From Nitrospiraceae bacterium (GTDB taxonomy: Bacteria > Nitrospirota > Thermodesulfovibrionia > Thermodesulfovibrionales > UBA1546): DNA of 49,030 bases. Positions 35,989 to 44,860 of the stretch are shown here, one piece after another. The DNA is taken from the NCBI GenBank assembly GCA_003599795.1, contig QZJQ01000011.1:1-49030 (forward strand), in the 5' to 3' direction. Positions within the stretch are counted from its first letter, which is position 1; each line of letters begins with the position of its first letter. The position numbers and the translations under genes were made by a program. The notes under the pieces were generated by a model. That model made no database searches, was not told the DNA's origin, and worked only from the letters and a program-made list of their open reading frames with translations.

Positions 35989-36666
35989 TTATTTTTTCTT
36001 TGTGTCCTCTGGCAAAGCCATGTGCCTTATAATCTTGCCTTCAACAAGATAAACAACCATCTCCGCTATGTTTGTTGCATGGTCAGCAATCCTTTCTATG
36101 TACTTTGATACATACGTTATCTTCACGGCCCTGGAGACGGTCTTGGGATCCTGTATCATAAAAAATAAAAGCTCATTAAATACCTGCCAATTAAGGTTAT
36201 CAACAAGGTCATCACGCACAAGCACCTCGCGCGCCAAGGCTGAGTCCCTCTTTACAAATGCATCCAACGCATCCCTTACCATGCCCTGTGCTATTTCCGC
36301 CATGCGCGGGATATCAATATATGGTTTTAGCTGCGGCTCTTCGTTCAGCTCTAACGCTCTCTCGGATACATCAACGGCAAGATCGCCTATCCTCTCAAGG
36401 TCGGTTGTAATCTTCATGGCTGTTGTTATCAGCCTCAGGTCCCCTGCACGCGGCTGCCTCAGGGCAATCAGTCTTATGCATTCCTCATCTATCCCAACAT
36501 CAAGCGCATTTACCTGCGGGTCTTTGTCTATAACGTCCGCCCCGAGTTTTGAATTTCTTTCAACAAGTGATTTTATTGAGTCGCTTATTGCCTTTTCCAC
36601 CATTGAACCGAGTTTTAAGACCATTCCCTTTAAATCTGTCAGTTCTTTTTCAAATATAGTTGCCAT
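35989..36666 (-). CDS. phoU: Phosphate signalling complex protein PhoU
   Basis: PhoU couples the PstSCAB transporter to PhoR and keeps the Pho regulon off when phosphate is plentiful. The 225-residue helical protein has the two repeated PhoU domains with metal-binding E-x3-D-type motifs (DLERIGDLAVDVSERA and IERIADHATNIAEMVV). The start has AGGAGAT. It closes the pst operon, 8 bp after pstB. Confidence 0.94.
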   Translation of the reverse strand: MATIFEKELTDLKGMVLKLGSMVEKAISDSIKSLVERNSKLGADVIDKDPQVNALDVGIDEECIRLIALRQPRAGDLRLITTAMKITTDLERIGDLAVDVSERALELNEEPQLKPYIDIPRMAEIAQGMVRDALDAFVKRDSALAREVLVRDDLVDNLNWQVFNELLFFMIQDPKTVSRAVKITYVSKYIERIADHATNIAEMVVYLVEGKIIRHMALPEDTKKK

Positions 36667-36674
36667 ATTATCTC

Positions 36675-37442
36675 CTATCCAAACCTTCCCGTGATATATT
36701 CTTCTGTAAGCTTATTTGAAGGCGCGGTAAATATCCTGTCAGTCTTATCATACTCTACAATCTCGCCAAGATACATGAATGCCGTGTAATCGGAAACCCT
36801 CGCTGCCTGCTGCATATTATGAGTTACTATTATTATGGTCACCTCATCCTTAAGCTGTATTATAAGCTCTTCTATCTTTGAAGTTGCAGTGGGATCAAGC
36901 GCAGAGGTCGGTTCATCAAAAAGGAGAATCCTTGGATCAGTTGCAAGCGCCCTTGCTATGCATAGCCTCTGCTGCTGGCCTCCTGAAAGGTCAAACGCAA
37001 GGTGATTAAGCCTGTCCTTTACCTCATCCCAGAGCGCAGCGCCTCTCAGCGACTTTTCCACTTTTTCGTCAAGCACCGCTCTCTTGCTGACTCCTCTTAC
37101 CCTCAGCCCGTAGGCAACATTTTCATATATTGATTTTGGGAACGGGTTAGGTTTTTGAAAAACCATGCTTATCTGCATCCTTATCTCAATAGGATCTATC
37201 TCAGGAGAAATGATATTAATATTGTCAGGATAGAGTGTAATCTCGCCCTCATACCTGTTATGAGGATAGAGGTCGTGCATGCGGTTAAAACATCTAAGAA
37301 AAGTTGTCTTCCCGCAGCCTGAAGGCCCGATAAGTGCGGTTACTTTCCTGCGCTCTATCGGCAGGTTAATCTCCTTCAAGGCATGAAGACTGCCATAGTA
37401 GAAATTAAGTTTTTTTACTTCGGCCTTTAATTCTTTTACCAT
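36675..37442 (-). CDS. pstB: Phosphate ABC transporter ATP-binding protein
   Basis: The ATPase of the Pst phosphate importer. The 255-residue protein has Walker [21 protein letters not shown], signature [15 protein letters not shown], Walker [14 protein letters not shown] and the His-loop [13 protein letters not shown]. The start overlaps the end of pstA by 7 bp. Its phosphate-specific assignment rests on the PstB-type sequence after Walker A and the operon. Confidence 0.96.
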   Translation of the reverse strand: MVKELKAEVKKLNFYYGSLHALKEINLPIERRKVTALIGPSGCGKTTFLRCFNRMHDLYPHNRYEGEITLYPDNINIISPEIDPIEIRMQISMVFQKPNPFPKSIYENVAYGLRVRGVSKRAVLDEKVEKSLRGAALWDEVKDRLNHLAFDLSGGQQQRLCIARALATDPRILLFDEPTSALDPTATSKIEELIIQLKDEVTIIIVTHNMQQAARVSDYTAFMYLGEIVEYDKTDRIFTAPSNKLTEEYITGRFG

Positions 37443-38368
37443 TTTATTTTCCTTCTGAACCTGTATCTGATATAAATTGCAAGCCCGTTCATAAGCAACG
37501 TCATTATCATTAATACTATTCCTGCTGCCGCTGCATTTAACTGAAATTCCTGCTGAGGCCTTGATACCCAGTTAAACATCTGTATCGGCATGACGGTGAA
37601 TGGGTCAAACAGCCACTTGAATGATATGAAGGGGAATTCCGAAGAAAACGGCGAGGTCGGAAGAAAGGCAATGAATGTCAAAGCACCTACTGTTATTATC
37701 GGAGCAGTCTCTCCTATTGCCCTTGAAAGCCCGATGATCACTCCCGTAAGTATCCCGCCTGTTGAATATGGAATTATGTGGGACTGTACAGTCTGCCATT
37801 TTGTTGCGCCGAGCGCATAAGATGCCTCTCTTATTGAGTTAGGGATTGCCCTTATGGCTTCCCTTGTCGCCATAATCACCATAGGAAGAATGAGAAGCGC
37901 AAGTGCAAGCCCTCCTGTAAGGATGCTTTCTCCAAATTTAAAAAAATAAACAAACAACCCCAGCGCGAGAAGTCCATAAACTATTGAAGGCACACCCGCG
38001 AGATTTGCGATATTAATCTCTATAATATCCGTAAGCCAGTTTTTCCTCGCATATTCCTCAAGGTATATTCCTGCCGCAATGCCAAGTGGTATTGAAGCAA
38101 GGGCCGTCACAAGCAATACAAGAAAGCTTCCCGCCCACGCAGAGAGAATCCCAGCTTCTTCAGGGAAGCGTGACGGAAAAGAGGAGAGGAATTTATAGCT
38201 CAACCGCGGGAACCCGTTAACAAATAAATCAGCCATAAGCGTAAAAAGCAGAACAAGCCCCACAAGAGTGGAAAGCAATCCTATTATCAGGAATACCCTA
38301 TCCCAGAACTTTATAACAGCAATGCGTTTCTTGATTTCAGTTTGTAGTTCCGACTTTGACTTCTGCAT
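37436..38368 (-). CDS. pstA: Phosphate ABC transporter permease PstA
   Basis: One of two membrane channel subunits. The protein has about six membrane helices and the conserved permease loop [19 protein letters not shown]. Residues (from MQKSKSELQ) start at 38368, where GGGAGG lies upstream and the ATG overlaps the pstC stop codon (TAATG). The track's longer start at 38401 would overlap pstC by 34 bp. Confidence 0.94.
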   Translation of the reverse strand: MQKSKSELQTEIKKRIAVIKFWDRVFLIIGLLSTLVGLVLLFTLMADLFVNGFPRLSYKFLSSFPSRFPEEAGILSAWAGSFLVLLVTALASIPLGIAAGIYLEEYARKNWLTDIIEINIANLAGVPSIVYGLLALGLFVYFFKFGESILTGGLALALLILPMVIMATREAIRAIPNSIREASYALGATKWQTVQSHIIPYSTGGILTGVIIGLSRAIGETAPIITVGALTFIAFLPTSPFSSEFPFISFKWLFDPFTVMPIQMFNWVSRPQQEFQLNAAAAGIVLMIMTLLMNGLAIYIRYRFRRKIKW

Positions 38369-39258
38369 TAATACACCTCCCGTATCCTTTTCCTTAGCCA
38401 AAAACCTAAAATATTAAAACCAAGGGTCATGAAAAAAAGTGTTATGCCGGCAGCGAATATCGTTTTATACTCAACCGTGCCGTGCGGAGCGTCCCCCAGG
38501 CTTACCTGAACTATATATGCAGTCAATGTCTGGACCGGCTCCAGAGGGTTTGCCGTGAGATTGGGCATGCCCCCCGCTGCTATCGCAACCACCATCGTCT
38601 CGCCGATAGCCCTCGATATTCCGATGATAAATGCCGCAGCTATGCCTGAGAATGCCGATGGTATTACAACCTTGAATGCCGTCTGAAGTTTTGTTGCGCC
38701 CATCGCGTAAGAACCTTCCCTTATATGCATGGGCACAGCCTTCATTGCGTCTTCACTTACAGAGCTTACATAGGGGATTATCATTATTCCCATGATTATC
38801 CCCGGGCTTAATGCATTGAATCCCGAAAGGTCAGGTATGAATTTCTGGAGTATCGGTGTTAAAAAAAGAAGCGCAAAATAGCCATAAACAACTGTAGGCA
38901 CAGCCGCAAGGAGTTCCAGAATGGGCTTTATTACCTCCCTTACCCTGTGAGGCGCATACTCGCTTAGATAGACCGTCACAGTTAGTCCTAACGGCAGCGC
39001 AACTATGAGCGCTATGGATGTAGTTAAAAGCGTTCCTGAAATCAATGGCAGAATCCCGAATTTGGGGTTTGCAAAAAGAGGCGTCCACTGTGTTCCCGTG
39101 AAAAACTCTTTTATTGATACTTCCTTAAAGAAACCGAAAGATTCGTAAGCCAGAACAACTACAATGCTTATAGTGATGAATACAGACGAGAGAGCGCTTA
39201 GAAACAGAGTTGTTTCTATTGCGCCCTCTTTGATTTTTCTTGCCAGCTTTCTCTTCAT
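38368..39258 (-). CDS. pstC: Phosphate ABC transporter permease PstC
   Basis: The other channel subunit. Six membrane helices and the permease loop GSYAMGATKLQTAFKVVIPSA are visible, together with PTVVYGYFALLFL. The start at 39258 (MKRKLARK) is chosen because AGGA lies 10 nt upstream; the ATG at 39267 would leave a 1-nt spacer. A triple Pho box with a -10 lies just upstream, so pstCAB-phoU has its own phosphate-controlled promoter in addition to the pstS one. Confidence 0.92.
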   Translation of the reverse strand: MKRKLARKIKEGAIETTLFLSALSSVFITISIVVVLAYESFGFFKEVSIKEFFTGTQWTPLFANPKFGILPLISGTLLTTSIALIVALPLGLTVTVYLSEYAPHRVREVIKPILELLAAVPTVVYGYFALLFLTPILQKFIPDLSGFNALSPGIIMGIMIIPYVSSVSEDAMKAVPMHIREGSYAMGATKLQTAFKVVIPSAFSGIAAAFIIGISRAIGETMVVAIAAGGMPNLTANPLEPVQTLTAYIVQVSLGDAPHGTVEYKTIFAAGITLFFMTLGFNILGFWLRKRIREVY

Positions 39259-39279
39259 CCGAGGCATATCCTGAAAATT

Positions 39280-39324
39280 ATTATCTCATTTTTTTGTTAC
39301 AGGAATGTTACAGAGACATTACAG
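39280..39324 (-). promoter_or_regulatory. Triple Pho box and -10 of the pstC promoter
   Basis: On the minus strand three direct repeats CTGTAAT, CTGTAAC and CTGTAAC start 11 bp apart (39324-39296), matching PhoB-binding geometry (7-bp repeats, 4-bp spacers). Exactly 10 nt after the last repeat lies GATAAT (39285-39280), the spacing typical of PhoB-activated promoters in which the box replaces the -35. Confidence 0.8.
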
Positions 39325-39383
39325 TTCTGTTAAAAAGGAATGTGCAAAAAAGGGGGCAGGCAATTAGCCTCCCCCCAGAGTCG

Positions 39384-39476
39384 TTATTTTCTCTTTTCTT
39401 TCAGTTTAAGCAACTCCTCTATCTTCATGCCTACTCTCTCATCGCCGCCGAACACCGTACCGTGCTTCTTCTTCAC
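39384..39476 (-). pseudogene. Orphan native pstS 3' end
   Basis: Downstream of the intact pstS stop codon the minus strand still encodes KKHGTVFGGDERVGMKIEE, then LLKLKEKRK and a stop. This parallels the PstS C-terminus KKLGTGFGGKNEVGVRVDE, LLKRESHL, but in lower-GC, host-like codons. It has no start of its own and is probably the leftover original 3' end after a foreign segment was recombined into pstS. Confidence 0.82.
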
Positions 39477-39495
39477 TACGCAGTACGGCCAAGGC

Positions 39496-40500
39496 TTACA
39501 GATGGCTCTCGCGCTTGAGCAGCTCGTCCACCCGGACGCCGACTTCGTTCTTGCCGCCGAAGCCCGTGCCCAGTTTCTTGCCGTTGAAGTTCTTCATCGC
39601 CTGGTCATAGTGCGCCTTGGAGAGCGGCACGTACCCGACTTGCTTGGTCAGCTTGGCAGCGTTGCTTAGGTAATAGGTCACGAACTCCTTGACCTCGGGC
39701 TTAGTCAGGGCCTTCTCAGCCACGTAGATGAAGATCGGACGCGCAAGCGGCTGGTAGGTGCCATCCATCACAGTCGCGAGTGACGGAGAAACCGCCTTGG
39801 TGGTGCCCTTGTTGACTATCGGCACCGCCTTCAGCTTGTCCTTGTTTTCCACGTAATAGGCCAAGCCGAAATAGCCGATGGCGTACTTGTCATGCGCCAC
39901 GCCCTGCACCAGCACGTTGTCGTCCTCGCTCGCGGTAAAGTCGCCGCGCGAGGCCTTTTCCTTGCCGTTGATGGCGTCGGTGAAGTAGTCGAACGTGCCC
40001 GAATCGGCGCCCGGTCCGAACATCGATAGCTTATGGTTCGGCCACTTGGGGTTAACATCGCTCCACTTCATGACCTTGCCCTGGGCCGCTGGCTCCCACA
40101 TCTTCTTGAGCTCTTCCACAGTCATGCTCCTGATCCAGTCGTTCTTGGGATTGATTACGACGGTCAGGGCATCAAATGCCACCGGCAGCTCGACATACTT
40201 GATGCCGTGTTCCTTGCATACATCCATCTCTTTTTTGAGTATAGGCCTTGATGCGTCTGATATGTCTGTTTCTCCCCTGCAGAACTTCTTGAAGCCGCCT
40301 CCTGTCCCTGAAATGCCGACAGTGACCTTCACTGCGCCTCTTTTTGCCTTCTGAAACTCCTCGGCAACAGCCTCTGTTATGGGATAGACTGTGCTTGAGC
40401 CGTCAATCTTGATAATTTTGTCATCTGCGCCTGCGACAACTACATTAACCGTTGCCATAATTATTATGGCAATCATACTCAGAACAAACTTTTTAAACAT
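39496..40500 (-). CDS. pstS: Phosphate-binding protein PstS (mosaic gene)
   Basis: The periplasmic phosphate receptor of the Pst system. The 334-residue protein has a signal peptide (about 1-26), the phosphate-binding segments IDGSSTVYPITEAV and GISGTGGGFKKFCRGETDISDASRP, and DSGTFDYFTDAI. Residues 1 to about 100 use AT-rich host-like codons; from about 40200 to 39496 the gene turns markedly GC-rich, with codons ending in G or C, unlike any neighbour. The frame is intact across the join. The native 3' end remains downstream. The start follows AGGAGG-like sequence. Confidence 0.93.
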   Translation of the reverse strand: MFKKFVLSMIAIIIMATVNVVVAGADDKIIKIDGSSTVYPITEAVAEEFQKAKRGAVKVTVGISGTGGGFKKFCRGETDISDASRPILKKEMDVCKEHGIKYVELPVAFDALTVVINPKNDWIRSMTVEELKKMWEPAAQGKVMKWSDVNPKWPNHKLSMFGPGADSGTFDYFTDAINGKEKASRGDFTASEDDNVLVQGVAHDKYAIGYFGLAYYVENKDKLKAVPIVNKGTTKAVSPSLATVMDGTYQPLARPIFIYVAEKALTKPEVKEFVTYYLSNAAKLTKQVGYVPLSKAHYDQAMKNFNGKKLGTGFGGKNEVGVRVDELLKRESHL

Positions 40501-40568
40501 CTTTCATCCTCCTTTTATTTTCAGAATACTCTCTTCTTGCAAATTCTTAGCTCGCTCTTTCACTGATT

Positions 40569-40718
40569 TTACTTCTTATTATCCGGCTTTTCACCTCCCT
40601 TTCCTTTGCTGCCAAATATCTTCTCTATAAGTTGAAACATAAAAAGATTAGGTCCGCTCTCTATAAGCAAAATTACAACTCCTACAGCAAGTATTAGACT
40701 TAATAAAACAATCAACAT
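40569..40718 (-). CDS. Small single-pass membrane protein upstream of pstS
   Basis: This 49-codon frame is absent from the ORF track. It encodes MLIVLLSLILAVGVVILLIE, a single membrane helix, then SGPNLFMFQLIEKIFGSK and a basic, polar tail ending NKK. It lies just after a Pho box and 68 bp upstream of pstS on the same strand, so it would be phosphate-controlled. No strong ribosome-binding site is seen. It may be a real small protein or a fortuitous frame; the helix and placement favour real. Confidence 0.5.
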   Translation of the reverse strand: MLIVLLSLILAVGVVILLIESGPNLFMFQLIEKIFGSKGKGGEKPDNKK

Positions 40719-40724
40719 TAATAA

Positions 40725-40758
40725 AGTCTAACAATATAATGTTACAGCAATATTACAG
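40725..40758 (-). promoter_or_regulatory. Pho box and -10 of the pstS promoter
   Basis: On the minus strand CTGTAAT and CTGTAAC (40758-40741) are direct repeats 11 bp apart. Ten nt further lies TAGACT (40730-40725), a plausible -10 with the same spacing as the pstC promoter. The gap 40501-40804 otherwise contains only the small membrane ORF. Confidence 0.68.
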
Positions 40759-40804
40759 AAGCATTACCTTTTAAAGAAAAACTGCCGCTGCTGGTATCTT
40801 TCAG

Positions 40805-41071
40805 CTACGCAAAAATCAGGTCTTTAAATTCCTCTTTATCAATAGTTTGCTTAAAGTAAAAAGGACACCTCTTATAGCTCTTTGTCTTACAATATTCCTC
40901 AAGCTCAAAGAGGCTTGGGAAATATGGACTGACTGCGCCCTTGCAGGACGAGACTATCCATTTTAGTAAATGCGGACACATAACTTCACCTCCTCCTAAG
41001 TATCTGACTTGTTTAATTAACTCATCGCATTCACGGATGTCGTAATCCTTTTTCACTGTAGGCATGGTCAT
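40805..41071 (-). CDS. Small cysteine-rich protein (signalling cluster, copy A)
   Basis: No family name known to me. The 88-residue product has cysteines in CPHLLKWIVSSCKG, ELEEYCKTKSYKRCPFYF and an N-terminal ECDEL. The spacing (CP, C, YC-x7-C) resembles the small protein at 44515. The start overlaps the EAL/GGDEF gene by 4 bp, so they are coupled. A metal or iron-sulfur role is inference from the cysteines only. Confidence 0.65.
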   Translation of the reverse strand: MTMPTVKKDYDIRECDELIKQVRYLGGGEVMCPHLLKWIVSSCKGAVSPYFPSLFELEEYCKTKSYKRCPFYFKQTIDKEEFKDLIFA

Positions 41072-42885
41072 TCCATTATCCTTCTGTCTCTAACTATGGA
41101 TGAGCCCTTTTGCATCTTTGCCAGCTTTTTTATCTCTGTTGCAATAGATGCAAGGTGGGCATAGGACTCTATTTTATGCGCCGCTGTGCTTGCAATGCCT
41201 ATGGAAATTGACAGAAGTTCAAATCTCTCCTCTTCGCCTCTCCTGTTTTTAGCGCTATAAAACCCCCTTTTATAATCCTCGACGCCGTGGAATTCTATCA
41301 GATTCGTCTTAAAATTCGATATTATCTTCTCGCATATGGAAATTGAGGCCTGCGGGCCGGCAATCAATATGAAATCATCACCGCCGATATGTCCGGCAAA
41401 GCCGGAATTATATGCCATATCAGATATGGCATTCTGTATTACGGCGGCAAAGTTTTTTATAACACAATCACCTTTTTCAAATCCATAGTGGTCGTTGTAC
41501 GGCTTGAAATTGTCAAGGTCTATGTAACAAACATCAAAGTGTATATTCTTAGAAAGCCTTTTATTTATCTCCCTTTGGATTGATTCATTCCCTGGAAGCC
41601 CTGTAAGCGGGTTAGCCCCCCTTGCCAGAGTAAGGTTTCTTTCGGTTATGGCATCAAGCAGGACATTTACCGCCACCGTGCCATAATATTTACCATTTTT
41701 TGTAACACATATATCATCATAAAGGAACTCAAATTTTCTTAATTGAATCCTCTGTGCCGCATCTTCCATAATGGTATTCGCCTCAACCATCGGGGATGGC
41801 TGCTCCATGAGGTGGACTATCTTTCTATAAGCATTAAGGGCTATACCATAGCCGTATTTGCGTAAAATTTGATTTTCTAAGAACCTGTTTCTGCACAGCA
41901 CGCCCATGACTCTGTCACCTTCAACAACAGGCAAACCTCTGAGTTCAGGGTCTCTAATAAACCTGTTAAGGGCAACCATAATATCTGCTGACGGAGGAAT
42001 GGGTTCCACTTTGTTGGCAATGTCGCCAATAAAGCGCTGCTCGCCGTCTGTTATATACGAGGGTGTTTTTTTGCCGTAAGATATTGGGATTACCGCGTTG
42101 TCTCTGTTAAGCGCAGGAGAGGGCTTACCCATATAATATCCCTGAAGAAATCCTATGCCCATACCCAAGACTACTTTAAGCTCCTCTTCCCTCTCTATTC
42201 CCTCAGCTATAACATTTATGCCAATTCTGTGGCACGCTGTTGTAATGCAATCTACGAGGTTGAATTTTACAAGCGCCTTGTCTATATTGGATATAAAATA
42301 TCGGTCTATCTTTACAAAGTCCGGTTCGATAATGGATAGCATCTTTAAACCGCCATAGCCGGATCCAAAGTCATCAATGGCAATCTTGTAACCTTTGTCC
42401 CTATACCGCTCTATCGCTTTATTAAAAAGGCTATGGTTCTTAACTGCGCTTTCTTCTGTTATCTCAATGATGATTCTGTCTTTTGATAAACCAGCTTCTT
42501 CTACAAGTTCATCTATTATTCCATCTCTGTGCGCAGGATCCATCAATGTTTCCGGACATATATTAAGAAATAGATATGCGCCATCCTGGTTTATGCCAAG
42601 AGATGACGCCAGCCTAATAGCATTCTCTCTACACCGCACATCGAGGGAAGATATGGTATCGGTCATTATTGCAGTTTTAAACAAATCCCCGATGTTGGCA
42701 GTTCCTTTATCTTCCTTTATCCGGGTCAATGCCTCATAACCGTAAACTGCGCCGTCCCTTGAGGAGAATATAGTCTGAAAATAGGTTGTAAGGGAATTGC
42801 TATCAAGCAGTTCAAGCATATTATGCCTCTCAATTGCGCTCTGGGCTTCATAATATTCTTTCTTCAGCCCTACACAGGGTTGCAT
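41068..42885 (-). CDS. EAL-CBS-GGDEF cyclic-di-GMP signalling protein
   Basis: The 605-residue protein has an EAL phosphodiesterase domain (about 25-265) with YEALTRI, FLNICPETL, IIIEITEES, IAIDDFGSGYGG, FVKIDRYF and VIAEGIE, so catalytic residues look complete. A CBS pair (about 275-415) follows, then a GGDEF domain (about 430-600) with HIGGDDFIL in place of GGDEF and no RxxD inhibitory site upstream. It may therefore mainly hydrolyse c-di-GMP, with the GGDDF domain sensing GTP. It is the fourth gene of a five-gene cluster. Confidence 0.9.
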   Translation of the reverse strand: MQPCVGLKKEYYEAQSAIERHNMLELLDSNSLTTYFQTIFSSRDGAVYGYEALTRIKEDKGTANIGDLFKTAIMTDTISSLDVRCRENAIRLASSLGINQDGAYLFLNICPETLMDPAHRDGIIDELVEEAGLSKDRIIIEITEESAVKNHSLFNKAIERYRDKGYKIAIDDFGSGYGGLKMLSIIEPDFVKIDRYFISNIDKALVKFNLVDCITTACHRIGINVIAEGIEREEELKVVLGMGIGFLQGYYMGKPSPALNRDNAVIPISYGKKTPSYITDGEQRFIGDIANKVEPIPPSADIMVALNRFIRDPELRGLPVVEGDRVMGVLCRNRFLENQILRKYGYGIALNAYRKIVHLMEQPSPMVEANTIMEDAAQRIQLRKFEFLYDDICVTKNGKYYGTVAVNVLLDAITERNLTLARGANPLTGLPGNESIQREINKRLSKNIHFDVCYIDLDNFKPYNDHYGFEKGDCVIKNFAAVIQNAISDMAYNSGFAGHIGGDDFILIAGPQASISICEKIISNFKTNLIEFHGVEDYKRGFYSAKNRRGEEERFELLSISIGIASTAAHKIESYAHLASIATEIKKLAKMQKGSSIVRDRRIME

Positions 42886-42941
42886 AGATTTTTCCCCCTA
42901 ATGATGTTCCGGAGAACCGGCTTAAACAAAGACTTGCTGCT

Positions 42942-43316
42942 CTATGGATTCAGATATAATGCCACCTTTTCCCGAAGGCCGTAGATATCACCCTTGCATA
43001 TGTATCCCTTTACCTGATGGAACCGCACCATCTCTCTGAGACTGTCCTCATCGTTCGATGAATAAAAGACAATGGGTATATCTCTTATATCAGAATGCGC
43101 GCGCATTATCTTGGAAAGTCCATCGCCTGAGAGTCCGGGCATATTGACATCGAGAAGGATAAGGTCAGGAGTGAGTGTTTTTGCCAATGCCGTTGAGCCG
43201 AATGCCTGATCATGTGTATATACATAATGCCCCTCGCTTTCGAGAATTTCCTTTACCGAGATCAGATGTTTCTTGTCGTCATCAATGACGAGTATCTTTT
43301 TGCCTGTTTTCTTCAT
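42942..43316 (-). CDS. Single-domain response regulator (CheY-like)
   Basis: The 124-residue receiver has the acidic pocket IDDD (about 11-14), phosphorylated Asp56 in LILLDVNMPG and the conserved lysine near KGYICKGD. No output domain is attached, so it probably relays phosphate from the upstream histidine kinase to another partner, possibly the downstream EAL/GGDEF protein. It lies 10 bp after the kinase gene and 56 bp before the c-di-GMP gene. Confidence 0.88.
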   Translation of the reverse strand: MKKTGKKILVIDDDKKHLISVKEILESEGHYVYTHDQAFGSTALAKTLTPDLILLDVNMPGLSGDGLSKIMRAHSDIRDIPIVFYSSNDEDSLREMVRFHQVKGYICKGDIYGLREKVALYLNP

Positions 43317-43326
43317 CTTTTTTCTC

Positions 43327-44508
43327 CTATGCGTTTAAATTGTTATTTTTTATCGGGAGGGTCACCTCAAAGGTTGTCCCCTGTCCGAATTCGCTATTTA
43401 AGGCGATATCGCCCCCAAGCATGTCCAGAAGATTTTTTGTGATCGTCAGCCCAAGGCCGGTCCCTTCGTGACGTTTAGTCGCAGCATCTCCCACTTGGCT
43501 GAAGGCAGTAAAAAGTCTTTCCATATCCTCCTTTCTTATTCCGATCCCTGTGTCCGTAACCCGGATATTCAATTTATCGTCCGATTCGGCGACTGAGAGC
43601 ATGATTTTGCCCCTATCCGTAAATTTCGCGGCATTGCCCATGAGGTTAGTCAATATCTGTTTAATCTTAACAGGGTCTGACACGATTTGAAGGCTCTGCA
43701 TTTCCGAGTTCACTGTGACAGCCACAGGTTTAGCGCCGAGGAGCACCTTTGTGGTCTCGGCGACCTCCCTGACTATTCTCATCAGGTCAAAGTTTTCATA
43801 GATGATTTCCATCTTTCCTGCCTCGATCTTCGACAGGTCGAGTATATTGGTTATGATGGCCCTAAGGTGCGTAGCGCCGGACATTATGAGTGTCAGCCTG
43901 TCCTTCACCTGATCTATATATCCCTTTTCGCACGACATCTTCATGAGTTCGGCAAGTCCGATAATGGCATTCACGGGAGATCTGAGTTCGTGGGTGACAT
44001 TTGCGATGAACTGAGATTTTATCTTCTCGATATTTTCAAGTTCTTCTATGCGTGTCTCTGCAATCTCCTTCTGTACCATGCTGTTTGCAAGAGCATTGCT
44101 CTGCTGTATCACCATATGTTTTACAGAGATAAGCCCTTTATAGTAACCGTCATCATCCACCACTATAATCTCATCATAGATGTCCTCAGCAGGTCTGTCG
44201 AGCGCCTTGTCTATGGCTACATCAAGTCTTTCGTCTTCGTGTATTGTGAGTGGTTCTATATCAGCTATTGTTATAACCGGTTTTCTTCCATACAGTTCAA
44301 ATCCAAATCTTTTGAACAATGTGAAAAGGAGTTTTGGCCTTGTGACAAGCCCTATTGGTTCCCTGCCTTCAACAAGCGCTACCGCATCCAGATGCGCAGA
44401 GTTAAAGAAATTATCAGCTATGCGCTGAACGCTGGTATACGGCGTCGCGCATTCGCTGGATGTAATCAGTTTCCCGACCGAGGGTGATTCAGCCTGCAAT
44501 ATTTCCAT
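43327..44508 (-). CDS. Cytoplasmic hybrid-input histidine kinase with N-terminal CBS-like domains
   Basis: The 393-residue protein has no membrane segments. Residues 1-140 form a CBS-like pair (PIGLVTRPKLLF; IVVDDDGYYKGLISVKHM), followed by a short coiled coil (145-165), HisKA with His173 in VTHELRSPVNAIIGLAEL, and HATPase_c with NAAKFT, DTGIGI and GTGLGL. CBS domains often bind adenine nucleotides, so it may sense energy state. The same CBS-type segment (DGYYKG, versus NGKYYG) appears in the EAL/GGDEF protein of the operon. Confidence 0.9.
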   Translation of the reverse strand: MEILQAESPSVGKLITSSECATPYTSVQRIADNFFNSAHLDAVALVEGREPIGLVTRPKLLFTLFKRFGFELYGRKPVITIADIEPLTIHEDERLDVAIDKALDRPAEDIYDEIIVVDDDGYYKGLISVKHMVIQQSNALANSMVQKEIAETRIEELENIEKIKSQFIANVTHELRSPVNAIIGLAELMKMSCEKGYIDQVKDRLTLIMSGATHLRAIITNILDLSKIEAGKMEIIYENFDLMRIVREVAETTKVLLGAKPVAVTVNSEMQSLQIVSDPVKIKQILTNLMGNAAKFTDRGKIMLSVAESDDKLNIRVTDTGIGIRKEDMERLFTAFSQVGDAATKRHEGTGLGLTITKNLLDMLGGDIALNSEFGQGTTFEVTLPIKNNNLNA

Positions 44509-44514
44509 AATATG

Positions 44515-44772
44515 CTATCTCCTCCTTAAGTTCTTTGCCAGAAAAAGCGCACAGTTGTCATAGTTTTCGTTTTCGCAGTAACTTGACCTTACCAGTTTCC
44601 CCAAACTGAGGGCCGTAATAGATGCCTTGCAAACATCAGCTTCGGTGTGACAGTAGGGGCATAGCGTCTCTACGTCCATTACCATTTGCTTGTATTGTAA
44701 AGCCGAGTCCATTACCATTTTTGCTGTTAAGCTATCCATCTCATTTGCTATTAAGCTATCCATCTCACTCAC
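44515..44772 (-). CDS. Small cysteine-rich protein (signalling cluster, copy B)
   Basis: The 85-residue product has CPYCHTEADVCKAS, then SSYCENENYDNCALF, similar in spacing to the protein at 40805. Its first 30 residues come from internal tandem repeats: GCTATTAAGCTATCCATCTC on the plus strand recurs at 24 bp, and GTCCATTACCATTT recurs nearby, giving repeated MDSL and VMD peptides. Whether the N-terminus is functional or a repeat expansion is unclear. It is the first gene of the signalling cluster, 6 bp before the kinase. Confidence 0.65.
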   Translation of the reverse strand: MSEMDSLIANEMDSLTAKMVMDSALQYKQMVMDVETLCPYCHTEADVCKASITALSLGKLVRSSYCENENYDNCALFLAKNLRRR

Positions 44773-44860
44773 CTCCTTTTTTATTTGAGCATAACAAAGA
44801 GATGTTACAGGATTATTAAGGGGAGGTTAAATTTTAGCTTCAGGGAATATTGAGATTTGA

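Noticed and set aside
43687-44487. 266-codon plus-strand ORF
   Set aside because: It lies antisense within the CBS kinase, whose motifs are complete.
44780-44815. Third Pho box upstream of the signalling cluster
   Set aside because: Only one good CTGTAAC repeat is present; the flanking units are degenerate and no -10 is at the right spacing.
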